NCBI GenBank assembly: GCA_037576195.1 | Contig: CM075103.1 | Location: 22,320,001 to 22,384,000 of the forward strand | Origin: Phytoseiulus persimilis | Taxonomy: Eukaryota > Arthropoda > Arachnida > Mesostigmata > Phytoseiidae | DNA: 64,000 bases | Reading direction: 5' to 3' | Shown here: piece after piece, positions 32,768 through 45,958 of the stretch | Position numbering within the stretch: the first letter of the stretch is position 1 | Layout: each line of letters starts with the position of its first letter | The notes under the pieces: model-generated | The model's database searches: none | What the model was told of the DNA's origin: nothing | Seen by the model: the letters and a program-made list of their open reading frames with translations, nothing else | Position numbers and translations under genes: made by a program

Positions 32768-35399
32768 CGGCTTCGTCTCTGCCTTCTGTTATCTCCCGAG
32801 GGCGGGATGTGTGAGCTCTCGCAGAAGGGAACAAGCTGCAGTGAGGTCGACTGCAGCTGACTCCCGAGACGTCTCCCTCGAATTCTAATTGCTTCTTTCG
32901 GATCCTCCGATGTGCACCGCTCTATGTTCCCCCGCAGAGGATCATTAGCAAGGGACTTCTTTTAGAACGGTAACCATCAGCAGAACGGGAATCGCTCCAG
33001 GGGGACTGTCGAGATCCCATGTACTCTGCTCGAGCAACGCTCTCGAACATGACTCGTACAGCTGGGAACCATCGCGCGCCATGCTGAATTGCCTCCTCTT
33101 CGAAATGGATCACCGTCAGGTCCTTGAGGAACGGGAGAGGGAGCGGTATGATGAAACGTCCAGTTTATGCCCGCAACCAGAGCTCTCCACTCGAATCTGC
33201 GGCTTCGATTTCTAAATACGCCACTTTTGATGAGGGAGTGTCATGATGGAAGCAGAAAAGCGTCTGTCACGTCTGCCTCGAAGGACAAGAGAAGTTTTGA
33301 GCTGAAATCGGCAGCCTCGAAGATCTCCGCTCGACGCTGAGTTTTCTTGACGCCGTGATTTTTCGCGAACTCACTGCGCGGACCGACTTTTTCTCCCGTT
33401 CACATCGAGCCGTGCGACGTGATTTGGGTTCCGGGTATCGAACGCATCCGAACAGAATATTCTTGACCGACGTTGGTGACCGATCATCTGAGCAGGGATT
33501 TCGAGAGGTTTGCTCCAAACTCGAACAGCCTTTTTCCCTCCTCGATTCTATGAATATTTAATTTAGGGAAAGTTGTGTCTAAACTTCCCAGGCTCGAATT
33601 CCTGGAGCCCCATCCGAGTGCCGAGCTCTGATTCCTGGCAAACTCCCCTTGCCCCGATTCCCTCCGCCGTGTTTGCTGAGCCATGCAAGTTCCCAGTGCA
33701 ACACCAATATTCTGCCGCTGTACACGGACCTCCATTCGCAGCATTCCATACCCGAGGAGCGAGTCAATCCCACAGCGCTATCAATCCTATGAGTTCATCC
33801 ATTCCAGCGCACATTCCCATCCGCTCGAGCGCGTGTTCTGGTGGGAGACTGTGCCTGATCTGGATGTTTTCCGGTGCGCGGAAATCCTCTTTGCAGCACG
33901 GCACTCGGCAGCAAGCATGAAAGGCTGGAAGAGATAAGTCCGCGACAGCTGTATCCAATTTGATGGTCTCGAGCAGCGATTCTCGGAACGTTTGCTCCTG
34001 AAACCTGGTTCAGGCTTCGGGATTCGCTTCCCATTAATGACCGGTTACTGGAATTTCGATAAATTGTTTCGGATTGAAATCGCTGTGAGGAACCTAGAAA
34101 GCTCACCGCTCACGCTGCGAGTCCGAGAAAGGTTTTCATCTATCTCGAATGGTCTCTTCAGGCATATGAACGCGTCACATCCTGGATTAGATCGCCTGAG
34201 CTTCTGGCTCCATAGGGCGACCAAGCTCCGGTAACTGACCGGAGCTCAGCTCCCTCATTCTGAGAAACATTGATGTACACACTGAGGCCAGCAGAAAAAT
34301 GCAACATCAAGAGATGCCGTATGCTTGAACAAGCATTCGGTGACGTTGGAGGCGAAGAACTGGTAGTCTGCTTGGGGAATGGGGTGTTTTCTAGCAAGCG
34401 GCTGCCGAGTTGGTGTAAGGCGAAAGACTCCGTTAGTGCGGCGGAAGGCGCGCAAAGGGGAGAGGCGGAGGGCCGCCAGGATTCGAACGGCCGAGCACGC
34501 CGGAACCGAGGGGACTCACAGCAATGTGGGGGGACGGAAAAGATGAAATCAGAACTAAAGCGAGCGCGCGAAGCGATTCGAGCGGACCAACAGCGAACAG
34601 ACTCAAAGCAGTGCGGGGCGAGTGAGTGAAGTCGAGTGAGTGCTGGCGGACGGGCGAGCACGCCCCTGTTGAGTCATTTGAGGACATAATTCCCGGAGAT
34701 GGGTTGAGCCGCCGGCAGCCTTCGCGGTTCGATGAGCGCGGGGCTGCTAACTCGCCATGAAGGCGTGTCGTCGTCTACTCCGGTAAGCCGCCACCACCAC
34801 TCCACTGGGAAGTTGCCGGATCCTCTACAAACTCCGTTGTTTTTCGCCCCTGTTTCGGCATGCCGGTCATCTCAGCACAGAGCGCTCCTGGATTCCCGCA
34901 TGTTTTTCCTGGCTCATTCGATCACCGCACTCATGACTACGAGGAGCCGTGAGCTCATGGCTTCGTGTACCCATCCACAAGTGTCGTCGTATGCTCTGTA
35001 GATGTATTCTCTTCTATTCTCGCATAGACTCGTGCGAATCCCCCGGTTCGCTCTGCACATTCTCATGCACAAGTTCGTGCGTAAACTTTCAGGCCCAAAT
35101 GCCCGACCCATGAGGAGCTAGCGTAGACTACCGTGGCCGATATATGAGGCTGTGAGAACAACTATGCGCAAGCGCGATACTTCCGCTGGGCCGATCACAG
35201 ATTTCCGGAATCCGATCCTGTTAGTGATCCAATATCAACCCGCTGTTAGGCGTCGTCGATCAATAACTGTATTGAACTGTAGTGCACACATAATGATGAT
35301 GACAACAGAGTTTATTAGTGGGTCGGTCAGTCTTTGGGTTCTTTACTCATCACAGTATTTCGGAAAGCAAGGCCAGTCCTCTGGTTAGAGTTTTCGATC
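32768..35399. other. No assignable gene
   Basis: Short frames lie on both strands without motifs. A plus frame at 34270-34629 encodes a charged, low-complexity peptide that could be leader sequence of the LINE downstream, but nothing proves it. Confidence 0.35.
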
Positions 35400-38300
35400 C
35401 GAACGAAGGTGGACCGAAACTCTCCAGGGATGGTGTGCAACGTGTCCCGCCTTGGCTGCTAGAACTACACTGGTGAACAGTTGAGGCAGTGGAGGCCCTC
35501 GGCAACCTACGAGCGAACCAGAATGTGTGCAAAGTCATCTCCGTAACTCCCAACGTGGATACGAAAGACTTTGAACAATCCATGTTCATGAAGGAGCTCA
35601 TCCAGAAGCTTCCCACAACAGAGATTATCGACCTAAGATATATCTCAAGAAACCCCATGCACAATGGCGACAAGGGGTGGTCAGCAAGCGGCCGAGCGGA
35701 GGCGTCCATCAGACTGGGGCGAGAGATCGCGAAACACCTGTCGATAGTGGACGCTGACATCGACCAATTGCTGGCGGGAATACCGGCCATGCAGGAAAAC
35801 TCGAGCGAGTCAAAAGCGAAGGACAAGGAGGTGAAAACCTCCGATAAAAGTCCCCAGCAAACGACAAGCGCCGCGGAAGATCGCGCAGGGCCAAGCTCCG
35901 AAAGGCCCTACAGACCACCACACCCGCCACACTCCGCATCAGACTTTCGACGAGGAACTGTGGGAGGAACCGATTGGGCGGCCTCCTTCGAAAACGCCCT
36001 GAAGAAGAAGGACTGACAACACGTACCCCCCATGAAACGCAGAGTCAGACCATTAAAAAATCATTTTACTCGCTTAAGGCTCGGTGTTTTCAATATGCAG
36101 GGGGGAAAAGTGTCACAAAGTGGAAAAGCATTGCAAGAGATTCATTAGGAACTCACGGGAGGAGAACATCAACATACGACGTGCTCCTCCTGTCTGAAAC
36201 AAGCCTAATGAATCTAGAGGAACCACCACGAATAGAGGGTTACTCATTCCGCGGAAGCAATCGAATCGGTCTCTCAGGCGCAAAATCATCGGGCGGAACC
36301 GGAATACTTGCACTCCGGAAAAACGGAGAACAGCAGAACTCTAGTGGGAGGCGACATGAACGCCCACCTACCAGAACTAGATGGGAGAATGGACGGGCGT
36401 GGTAGACTCCTCAGGGAGCTTGCCAACGAAAACAACCCAACTATTCTGAACCTAACAAAAAAATGTCGCGGCAAAATCACTCGAAGACAGGGAGGAATTG
36501 CCTCAACAATCGAACATATGTTGTGCAACTCTCTAGCCTTCAAAGAAGTGGAGAACATGCACATAGACGAGAAAAAAGAAATCCTCAACTGGAGTGACCT
36601 GATAACCATACAAATGGGGAAACAGAAAGGTAAAGGTCCACCCAAGAAGTTGCGAGTGCGTATTCTGAGACCGAAAAGAGCTGCTGAGGCGGTGACACAC
36701 ATCCTTACCCAAAGGCGAGCTCAAAAGACTCCCCAGCTATAAGGACCTGCTCAACACCCTTCAGGATGCAATGGCACAGAACACTAAACTCGTGACTTTG
36801 AACCCGAGAGAGAAATTGTTCTCACCAGAGCTATCGAAATTAACGAGACTCAGGAAAGAGCGAAATCGGGAATGGAGAAGAGCGAGGAAGAACAAACTCG
36901 ACGACAGAGAAGCGGAAACACGATACCGACAGGCACAGCATGATGTTCGGAACGAAGTAACACGCTTGCTCGAAATTGAAGATCGCAAAGTTTACGATCG
37001 AATCATGGGTGCACCTAGACAAGCAAGATCCGAGGCTTTCTGGGACCACATCAGAAGAGGGGAAAGGAAACCGCCAAACAGAGCCCAGCTGATAGATGAG
37101 AGTGACAACATCCTTCAAACACCTGAGATCGCGTCTTATCTCACTCAAGTAGCAAAAAGCCTGTTAGGCGCTTGGGAGCAATCACAAGGAAATGCACCCC
37201 TCCCCCCCCCCCGTCCGGTAGAAGCGACCGGTAGAACTGACCATGACGCGGGAGATGATAAAGGCGACGTTCACGGCGATGTCAGCCTCCTCCGCTACTG
37301 ACCCAGACAAAATACCTGCCAAAGTCCTCAAAGCGCTAGACGAGGTTGGATATGAATACATATCAAACACCTTCAACGCGATTCTAGAAGGGAGACACGA
37401 ATTCCCTGGGGAATGGAGGGAAGGAAGAGTCTCCTTGATAGAAACACCAAACTCTACCAAGGGGAAGCTCACAACGTACAGACCCATTACAGTGTCGGAC
37501 GTCCTGTACAGGGTTTCACCAAAATTTTGGGGAAACACATACAAGAATGGACGGAAGACAGTGGACAGCTATCAGAAATGCAAAATGGGTTCAGGAGAGA
37601 TCGCAGGGGGGATAATAATATCCTCATTCTCACTGCGGCCATCGAGATCGAAAGATCCCAGAAGAAGGGACTATATTGCGTCTTCCTGGATGCCACGAAA
37701 GCTAAGGACCGAGTAGATCGGGAGAAGCTCTGGCAAACACTAGAAGAGAGAGGAATGAACACACCGCTGCTCGAACTCCTCAAATGCATGTACGAGGACA
37801 CACAGGTGACCCTCAAACATGCGGGACACGCTTCCGATGAAGTATCCATACCAATTGGGCTCCGACAGGGCTGTCCGCTCTCCGTACCTCTCTTCTGTCT
37901 ATACATCGCGAACCTGGAACGCGAACTGCTTGCCACAGGGATCGGATTCAGAGTTCCGACTGGAATACACCATTACTGGAAAGATGGGGGCAACACGCCC
38001 CTCAGAATCCCGGAATGGCTATTCGCGATGATATTATCTCAATGGCGAATAAGTCAACAGATATTGAAAGACTCCTCGAGGTAACAACGAATTTCGGGGA
38101 AAAAATGTCCATCAAATTCAACCCTCAAAAGAGCGGCGTGATGATATTCTCTCGACAACACGACGGCCATATCGATGGTTGAGACCTCCAAATACAAGGG
38201 AATTCAATACCAATGGTAGAATCCTACAAGTATCTTGGGCTCGATCTATCGGCAGAGGAAGACTATCTCACCAGACACTGGGAGAATATGTTCACCAAAG

Positions 38301-39250
38301 CCAACCTGGCTAGCCAGAGACTCAACTCGAGAACCCTTTGGAGCTTCAATAGATTTGAAATGACAAAAATTCTCTGGAAAGCCACAGCAGTCCCTCAACT
38401 CACACATTGCAACTCAGTGATAACCATGCCAAAGAGACTAAGAAACCACATCGAGGTCAGGCAAAGAGAGGCGGGACGGTGGGCCCTCGGCATACCACAC
38501 TCCACCATAGCCAACGAATTCACGGAGGGTGAACTAGGCTGGAGCTCGTTCGACGCCAGGGAGACCACAAGTAAACTGATGTACTTCGAGAGAGTAAAAC
38601 AAATGGAACCACACAGATGGCCGAAACTTTTCCTCCAGGCTACCGGAACAACAAACACCAGATTCAAAGCGACAGAGAGACTCAGAAAACTGAGAACACA
38701 ATTTGACCTGACTGACTTCGGAATAGCCAGAAATACATCAGGACAGCCAATGTGGAACGCATCCCGCAAAGACCTTAGAAAGAAGGTGCAAGATAAACTG
38801 GACTCTACATGGAAACAAGCCATGCAGTCCAAATCCACATTAGCGTGTTATCGGCAACACAAGGAGTCCAGAGGTCTCCAAAGAAGGCTGTACGACAACA
38901 CGCGCGGAAGCCAGCTTTTAGCTCTAACGAGAGCAGGGATGTTAACCATCCTGGAAAAGCACCGGAACCGTGACTCTTCCATCGACATCAAATGCCCAAG
39001 ATGCGGCAGAACCGAAACGGACAGACACGTGGTCCTGGGATGCGAGGAAGACTTTTTCTTCCCAGAAGAATTTCCCTACCGCATCGGACTCTCACCGAAC
39101 ACAGCTCAGGCAGTCTTACGGAGGACGAAAACCACCCTAATAAACTGGGAGAGACAAGATCTGTGACTACAATTCAACTCACCCCTGTAATAAAAAGGGT
39201 TCATATGATGTACATGAAAGATCAAATAGATCCAATCCAATCCAAATCCC
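35400..39250 (+). mobile_element. Decayed APE-type non-LTR retrotransposon (LINE)
   Basis: The plus strand shows the order expected of an APE-type LINE, broken by frameshifts and deletions. An ORF1-like segment is at 35489-36016. Endonuclease pieces follow, a start with LGVFNMQGGK near 36090 and the GDMNAH block near 36355, with the middle deleted. A pre-RT helical region is at 36771-37190. Reverse transcriptase is at about 37240-38170, with GLRQGCPLSVPLF near 37860 and the catalytic box degraded to a DD lacking its usual context near 38030. A long C-terminal frame at 38213-39166 carries a CCHC-like knuckle (CPRCG then H and C, near 38993-39043). The 3' end shows short ATCCA-type repeats (39228-39246), as non-LTR tails often do. 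I cannot name the clade with confidence. Confidence 0.85.
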
Positions 39251-39516
39251 CCTTCTATCCATTCTCCTATACGTCAGGTTATTCCTCCGCGATGAGATTC
39301 CCACGCTCTTGATTTCTGCCTGCCCTTTCTGAAGGGTGATCTCACCAGAACCTGTCCCTTCCACCAGATTCCTACAGGGTGGCTTTTTTTAGTCGGGGAT
39401 TCTCGAGCCCGCACTTGTTTTGGCCATAACTTCTTGTTCGAAAATCAAAAAGTGATCAATAGATAATATCGATGCGATCATTTTGATTCAAAGTTCAGGC
39501 AGATATGATGAAAATC

Positions 39517-40150
39517 GCGGTCAGGAGATGGTTTTGAAAATGACCCTTTTTTTTTCGAGGTCCTCCTAAAAGTTATCGTAAACGTCAATATTTATCGGAT
39601 CGGACTCGTGGGGGTCGCATTCGACGCGCAAAAGGAAGCCGGTCATTCGCCGCAAAACCGAGCGAAGTTATCCCAACTCCCCGAAGAATGGCAAGCGATC
39701 GTATCAACCCCTTTTTCAAGGCCTTGCCCATTGGCGAATTTCGTTTTCTTCGCTTTTCCCCGCATTTCTTCTCGTAGCTCCTCAACGAGGCAGAATCGAA
39801 GGTATCTCCCCTGGTGGAAATTACTACGAAATGGGTGAATCATCCGAATATTGAGCTGCGAGGTCGATCCGATGATTTTTGATTTTCACCGGGAATCACC
39901 CACGCTCAGGATTCCGCCCTCGGTCGCCAAAATCACCCTCGACACCAAAGGAATTCTCGATACGATCGGTTGCCATTTTTCGAAGAAGCGAGATAACTTC
40001 AGTCGGTTTCCTGGCGAATGACCGGCTTCCTTTCGCGCGTCGAATGCGAACCGAACGAGTCCGATCCGAAACATATTGACGTTTTCACGATAATTTTTCG
40101 GAGGACCTCGAAAAAAAAATGGGTCATTTTCAAAACCATCTCCTGACCGC
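39517..40150. repeat. Foldback element 2, 634 bp, abutting the ethanolamine kinase exon
   Basis: Left arm 39517 to about 39705 and right arm about 39960 to 40150 are inverted copies sharing GCGGTCAGGAGATGG at the ends, TTTTCGAGGTCCTCC, TCGGATCGGACTCG and GGAAGCCGGTCATTCGCC. The loop is about 250 bp. Both arms keep the same open frame, with AFDARKEAGHSPGNR in one and AFDAQKEAGHSPQNR in the other. The right end overlaps the last bases of the kinase exon and its candidate donor site. Confidence 0.92.
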
Positions 40151-40424
40151 GTTCGGTCTTCTCGCCGTATATGCGACAAAGGAATTTTGGTCGATTCGGG
40201 GTGTGTTCATAAGGGAACAGTTTGTTCGTCAGGCCTCCGGTGAGAACATTCACGGAAAGCTTCGGAATCTGCCAAGAGGGAAGAACGGTTCTAACGATTT
40301 GTTCGACACTCTTTCGAACGGTCTCATCCGAAGAGATGTCCACAACCAGGTGCAGGTGGTGAGTTTGCGAGCATTCATTGCACTGTTGGTCGGTCATGGC
40401 GATGATGTTCTGCTGCCACCTCAT
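40148..40424 (-). CDS. ETNK: Ethanolamine kinase, 5' exon only
   Basis: The frame from ATG 40424 (or ATG 40397) runs to a candidate donor at 40148-40147. It contains LPSWQIPKLSVNVLTGGLTNKL and, at the end, FLCRIYGEKTER. These match the N-terminal lobe of eukaryotic ethanolamine kinase, whose TDGITNKL and VRIYGNKTE blocks bind ATP. The enzyme makes phosphoethanolamine, the first step of the CDP-ethanolamine route. The next expected blocks (Brenner-type CHNDL and the metal-binding IDYEYAG) appear nowhere at lower coordinates on the minus strand. The sequence just beyond is foldback element 2 with a weak donor, GTCAGG. It is therefore either an exon before a very long intron, an assembly break, or a truncated copy. 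Confidence 0.7.
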
Positions 40425-43276
40425 GTTATTGGACGTCTGATCGCGTTCCGCCTGGATACCGCGAATACCGAATCGGTGATATAAATGAAATTATTATTAA
40501 TGTTTCGATGTCGATCCTCGGAAAAGGCTCTCCTAGTAAACCACCCTAGTAGCTCTGGAAAGTGTCTGTCGGATCGAAGTTGTATACGTCTCAAGATTAT
40601 TCGCTCTCAGTCGGATTTGTCACGGCTCACAAGACGCGGAAATCGATTCGAAGAACCACGGTATTGCATGTGACCGAGGGAGTCAAGAAACTCATGAATT
40701 TCTCCGTTTGCAAAGGGTAGCATCCGTTTCGAAAGATGTCCAAATCCTCGTGACGTCGTATCGTCCACAGCATTGAATTCTGCTAGAGTTGCTTGTCTCA
40801 ATTTTAACGCGCAGAAGCTTGAGCTTTGAGCTCTTCCTTACGAAACCCAACAACACCCGCACCGTTGTCATGAATGCTTGCAAAATATGGAGTGCCGTTG
40901 ACCAAGCAAACAATTTGTTAACTCTCTGAATCCGCCCTCTGAAGTGCCACTTTTTCCACAGTAGCTCTTCATGGTTCAACGCGATGTTTTTTCGCCTTCA
41001 CCAAGATATCCGTCGGGGGGTTTCGTGGGTCGATGATGAAGTCAGCCTAAATCATGTGGAATCATGACCTTGAGAGCTCGGGTGGTCGAAAGAACGTTCT
41101 CAGAGGACAGGTTCGAGTATAATGCGAGGCTAGATGGAAGTGTGTCCTTCAGCGAGAGCAACGCGAAGCATGTCAGGTTTGCCGGAAAGTCATGGCCACG
41201 TCGCCTTCTTTTTATAGCATTTTCTCGATGTCCTCTCGGGCCAGGAAGAACCCTTCTACATACAGTCCGGAACGATCAATTGCAGTAAACCCAGAGAGAA
41301 CAAGCCAAGTCTTCGCAGCTCCTCGAGTGCCGGAATTATGCAAAGCTTCACGGGATCGACACCGCGCGGAAACTGGGAGCTGACGTGGGAGCAGTATCGA
41401 TCGATGGCGAGGCCATAATCGCGTACACCCAAAATTTTATCCCAATCTTTCGTCCCTGGGTCTTCACTCCTCGGTCTTGGGGTGTTCATGGGGCACGAGT
41501 CAAGTTCTCCGGAGCCCCAGCCTAGAACTTCGAAGCGGCTACAAGCAATGTGTGCCTCCTGCGATCTAAATGTACTATTTCAATTCAGTCGGTTGTTTTG
41601 ATCTAGCGAGATTCGACCGGATTGGCTGGCGGTCACAGCGAATCGACCCTACAGCTGGGCGTTTTCTGCTCTCGGCGCATCATCGGCTTCAAACGTTGTT
41701 CCGTTTCACAGTTTGCCTTTGGGGGATCGAGTTCGAGCTGAGTAGACAAGCGGGCATCATGAAACCTACATATCGGCATTTTCTCTGGTAGCATGGTTCG
41801 TTCCAGGACGTGGATTGATTCTTGAATTAAACTACGAATCAGCTTCAAGGAATACTCTGACCAGAAAAGGAATCCATTCGAATCTCGATCTCAATTCCTG
41901 GGGAGGGACAGTCCAGGGAGACGTTTCCATTGTCCTCGATTCCCTCCGATCCCTAACCTTCCACGCCTTATCAACCAAGGCCGGGCAGACACTCCGTCAG
42001 AATTGACATAATTGTGGCGAAACGGATGTCGTTTCTTGGAAGCACCGCATTGAGAGGGCTCTCTCGCTGATCTTGGCCAGGGGAGGCCGCCAGGCGGCAC
42101 TGGAGTGTTAACCAAGAACGGGAGATTCCTCGAAGGAATCTCAGGATCGGCAATATGTTATCATATTGTTATAGGAATAATGAGTCTGGTTGTCTGAGCA
42201 ATATGGATGAATATGGATACTCAATAAAGAGTGTTGGGAGAGCCCGGGGTTCTGGCGCATGGTTCTCAGGCTTCGGACTCCCGTGTCGGATACACGGCGA
42301 TCAAGAGGCTCTTGATCTGTTCTGGAGAACTCTGCGTCAGGGCTAGGGAACCTCAAGGCTGGTAAAACCACAACCCCTTGTGTCTTTCTGGCTAGCCAGG
42401 CGTGGATTTCGTAACAATAATGACTCCCAAGCTCACCGCGATCCTCGAGCCAGGGTATTCCGTACAGTGTGACATTCCTGACCTAGAACAGTGCTTCCTA
42501 GGGATTTCTCGGTTGAGCATGAGCATCAGAATATTCGGAGGAGAAGGTGTGCGACAAAACACAGCCTTCAGGAGAGAATCCAGGTTTTTCTTTTTTTCAT
42601 TCTTGAAATGCATCTCGAACGACAGGCCCCAACCCGTTGCGTCGACCAGTGAACGTCGTACGAAATCATGTGGAGGGGGAGTGCTGTCGGATTCTTTTGT
42701 TGTATGGAGAGCCTGCGAGGATTGTTACAAATACATATTCTATCAGTACGAGGATCCCACATTTGCAGGCCGAGGTGATAATTATTCTCTTCTCAGCCGC
42801 AGGAGCTCCATAGATTTCTTCCCCAGCATCTACTACATTTCACAGGGAGCGTGATCCTCACTTGTTTGGTGCGTAGCGGTTCGGCTACGGGGATCATCGT
42901 GGAGACCACGAATCGCTTTATACCTAGCCCGGGAGGCTTCTGATGGGGCCATGGCGTTGACCTCTGATGTAAAGTAATTAGCGTACACTGAATTCGGGTG
43001 TGAGTTTGGGTGCCCTTTTTTTTTTTTTTTGTTATGGGGGTTTCAGGGAATGCGTGATGCACATGTGCTGCTTGTGGCGTGCAGCAAATGTGAGACTTGA
43101 CAAACCCACTAAACTCTGTATTCCCCCCGTCCCCCTTCGGGTCGGAAACCTGCTAGGCAATTACTTCGAAGTCCGAAGGGGTGCTCTCGTCTTTCACGCG
43201 ACTCCCGTCTTTCACGCGACTCCCGTCAAGTTTTAACCTTAACGCCACAGCCGTGATCCCGACGAGTCAACCCTGC
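40425..43276. other. No assignable gene
   Basis: Several frames of 60-100 codons are open on both strands (for example minus 40692-40979 and 41256-41489), none with a motif. A run of twelve or so T bases lies near 43018-43030. Confidence 0.35.
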
Positions 43277-44951
43277 CTACGGGTCGTCATCGAGGGAGGA
43301 CGCACCAGGACCGGAGAAGACAAGGGGCGCGTTGCCACTCCCCCCCACCCTCCCCCCTCCCCGCGCCCCGTCCTGGCTAGCCTGGAGGGCCCTTGATACC
43401 GAAGCTAGATTGGCCCGTCTGGAATCTTTGAGCCGTTTCTTAAGCCGCATTATCCTATTGAGATACCCTATACACTCTATCCAGACAGTTGAAGAACCTA
43501 TCATTTGATCAACCATATCTCGCACTTGCAGGCCTCTGAGGTACGCCGGTCCTCCGTCCCTCGCCCCCTGCAGGGCGGTACAATGCAGAACCGTGTGTTC
43601 CACATCGTCCGTGACCCCCGCGCTACACAGGACGCAGACATCGTGATAAGCCTTTTGGGCCTGGCTCTAGCTTCTTTGGGGCTGGATGAGAAGATCGGTG
43701 ACGAGTACAAGACTTGTCTAGAGATGACGGCTACTTAATGAAAACGACAATTCTGGTGGACAGAATGTTTGGCTCCCCCAACACACTGAAGTTTTATTCC
43801 GGCTTTTATAGTCACTGACAGGGGAGAGTTACACGGCGAACACTGACGTTTGACGTCAGTCTACAGGCGTCCGATTTCTATCTCAGTGATCTACAGTATC
43901 GCCTGTGCGCGGATGATCATGCTCAAAGTTCACTGACGCTTCGCTTACACGACTGGCGCCTTCCCTGATTACCAAAACTGTGCCGACGACTGCTCTGGGT
44001 AAAACATCAAATACTCAACACATCGGACACGGCCTTCCCTATCCGTACCATGAAGGTCTGAAACTGGCCGTGACCAGCGAAAACCTGTGTGGCCTCATAG
44101 GATAGTTCTCCCCCAGGTCGGACGAGCCATCTAACGATGTCCGGAATCAAGTGCTTAGTCCAGCGTCCCCGAATCTCCTCCAAAGGTCTGATCTGCTCCA
44201 ACTCCTCCTGCCACTGACGGATTGTCGCCTCTCTTGCGTGTGTGAGGTCGTAGTCTCCATCCGTGTCCATTGCTCGTCGTTGGCCCGCCAGGAGATCCCA
44301 TGGCGTCATGCGAGCCAGGACCAACAGTGCCTCAGTCGAGACCGTCCGGTACGCTCTCGATACCCTTATAGCGAGCGCCCTTTGGGCCGACCGCATAGCG
44401 TGCCTGTTGACTTTCGTGCGCAGAGCAAGATCTCCCCAAACCGGAGCGCCGTACATGGCCATGCTTTCGGCCACGGATGCCAACATTCCTCTGCTCTCTT
44501 CCGAGCAGCCTCCACTCCTGGGCAGGATTCGTGACAGATTAAGGGAGACCCGCCCGACTTTCTTGAGCATCTCCTGGATGTGTCGCCTACCCGACATAGC
44601 GGTGTCGAGGTAGATACCGAGATACTTCGCCTCCTTCTTGATATCTACAGGATGTCCGTCCACCACCAGTTCGATACCTCGCGTCCGCTTCCTGCCTGTC
44701 AGGTACAATGCCTCCGTCTTCGCAGGTGCGAGCTTCAGATGGTGGGACCTCGTCCACTCTAACACCCGTGCTAAAGCTTCATCGGCACGTTCCTTTAGGG
44801 TCGCCTCTGTATGTGCCGTCACCAGGAGAGCGGAGTTTGGGTACCCTGACAAAGCTTGGATCTTCTCAGGAAACGTATGCGATGAAGGTCGACCCCTTAC
44901 GGGCCATCGTGTAAATCCAGATGAACTCACATAGACTGCATGCGTGACCAA
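43277..44951 (-). mobile_element. R1-like LINE, reverse transcriptase and C-terminal fragment
   Basis: The minus frame 44951-44007 carries the RT end and the region after it (SALLVTAHTEATLKERADEA, LKLAPAKTEALYLTGRK, KYLGIYLD, MYGAPVWGD). The usual YADD is replaced by a diverged box ending in NSALL, so it is dead. The C-terminal knuckle continues at about 43640-43570 (CVLCSAG, then DDVEHTVLHC) and ends near 43450. This CCHC arrangement is typical of R1-type elements. The fragment has no endonuclease half and is split by an LTR-like insert at 43739-44020. Confidence 0.85.
43739..44020 (-). mobile_element. Putative solo LTR within the R1-like LINE
   Basis: The 282-bp insert reads TGTTGAG to TTTTCA on the minus strand, so it has TG and CA ends. 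Inside are TATAAAA (43804-43810) and, 3' of it, AATAAA (43792-43797), the order expected of an LTR promoter and polyadenylation site. The flanking four bases do not match, so no target duplication is visible. Confidence 0.45.
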
Positions 44952-45958
44952 GGTGATCCATCAACTCCCTTTCACGTAAAGGAAGAGCGTGAATACCGAG
45001 AGGATCAGGAGGAGTGATCAAGGAGACAAATAACGTTGAGGGCACTGAAGAAAGCTGATTGACTCTTTCGATTGCTCTCCGAAAGCGCCTTTTCTGAGGA
45101 ATTGAGCACTCCTCATTGAGGAACCTTGGAGCTGTCATTGAGATGGGGCACCTGTCATTGGAGCCCGAGACGGCATGGAACGCCTAGAGAATGGGCAATT
45201 GGATCCGAGCTCACATGGATACAGCCCCCCCCCCCCCCCCCCCATGGAGCCGCGATACCCTTGCTCGTCTAACGAACAACAGGATCACGCTCGGGTTGGG
45301 GATCAAAATAGTAAAGAAGATGTCGTCGTGCAGAAGGTGAAAATGAACGACTTCGGGACTCGGAATCAATATTGAAATACCGTCGACCGGGGTGATATTG
45401 GCTCGATTTTCACGTTTTTCCAGGAAAATTCATTTTTGACCTCGATTGCCAGGGTTCACCTCCTAAACTTAGATACTCCTATCATTCGGCTAACTCTTAT
45501 AAAATTTTCGTAAAAAAGAACGACGTTGGTACGAGTGGCATCGTCGCGAATGGCGGCCAATACGACTCCGGTACCCGGGGTGATATTGGCTACCTCCTTT
45601 TCCCGGTTCCTCAGAGCTCGAAATTCGATCCGTGTTCGGTTCCAATGATGAATAATGACGAGAGATCAATGCAGGATAGACTGGGCCTTTTTTTCGTCGA
45701 ATTCGGGCCAAAGACTATAACTTTATTACGACAATTGTGGACTTTTTGTGGATTCCCATCACATAACCATGGTCCTAGGGTTGAGATCGCGGAAAATGAT
45801 ATGACCCCTCCGCCCCGGAGCGGGGTCTTATTTGCGCAGAATACATTTTTCCTCCAAGTAGACCACATCAGGAACTTGTGGGTAATGGAAATAATCTTGC
45901 TTGGAGCCCTGATGGCATCTCAAGGACTTCACTCCGATCTTAACGCCGTCGATATCTG
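44952..45958. other. No gene; simple repeat and possible transposon end
   Basis: A run of 19 C bases is at 45225-45243. The block GGGGTGATATTGGCT occurs at about 45399 and 45577 as a direct repeat. Such blocks occur at the ends of some DNA transposons, so they may belong to the Tigger-like fragment beside them. Confidence 0.4.

Noticed and set aside
45225..45243. Poly-C tract as a functional element
   Set aside because: It is simple-sequence DNA with no flanking signal, like the G16 tract at 50419-50434.
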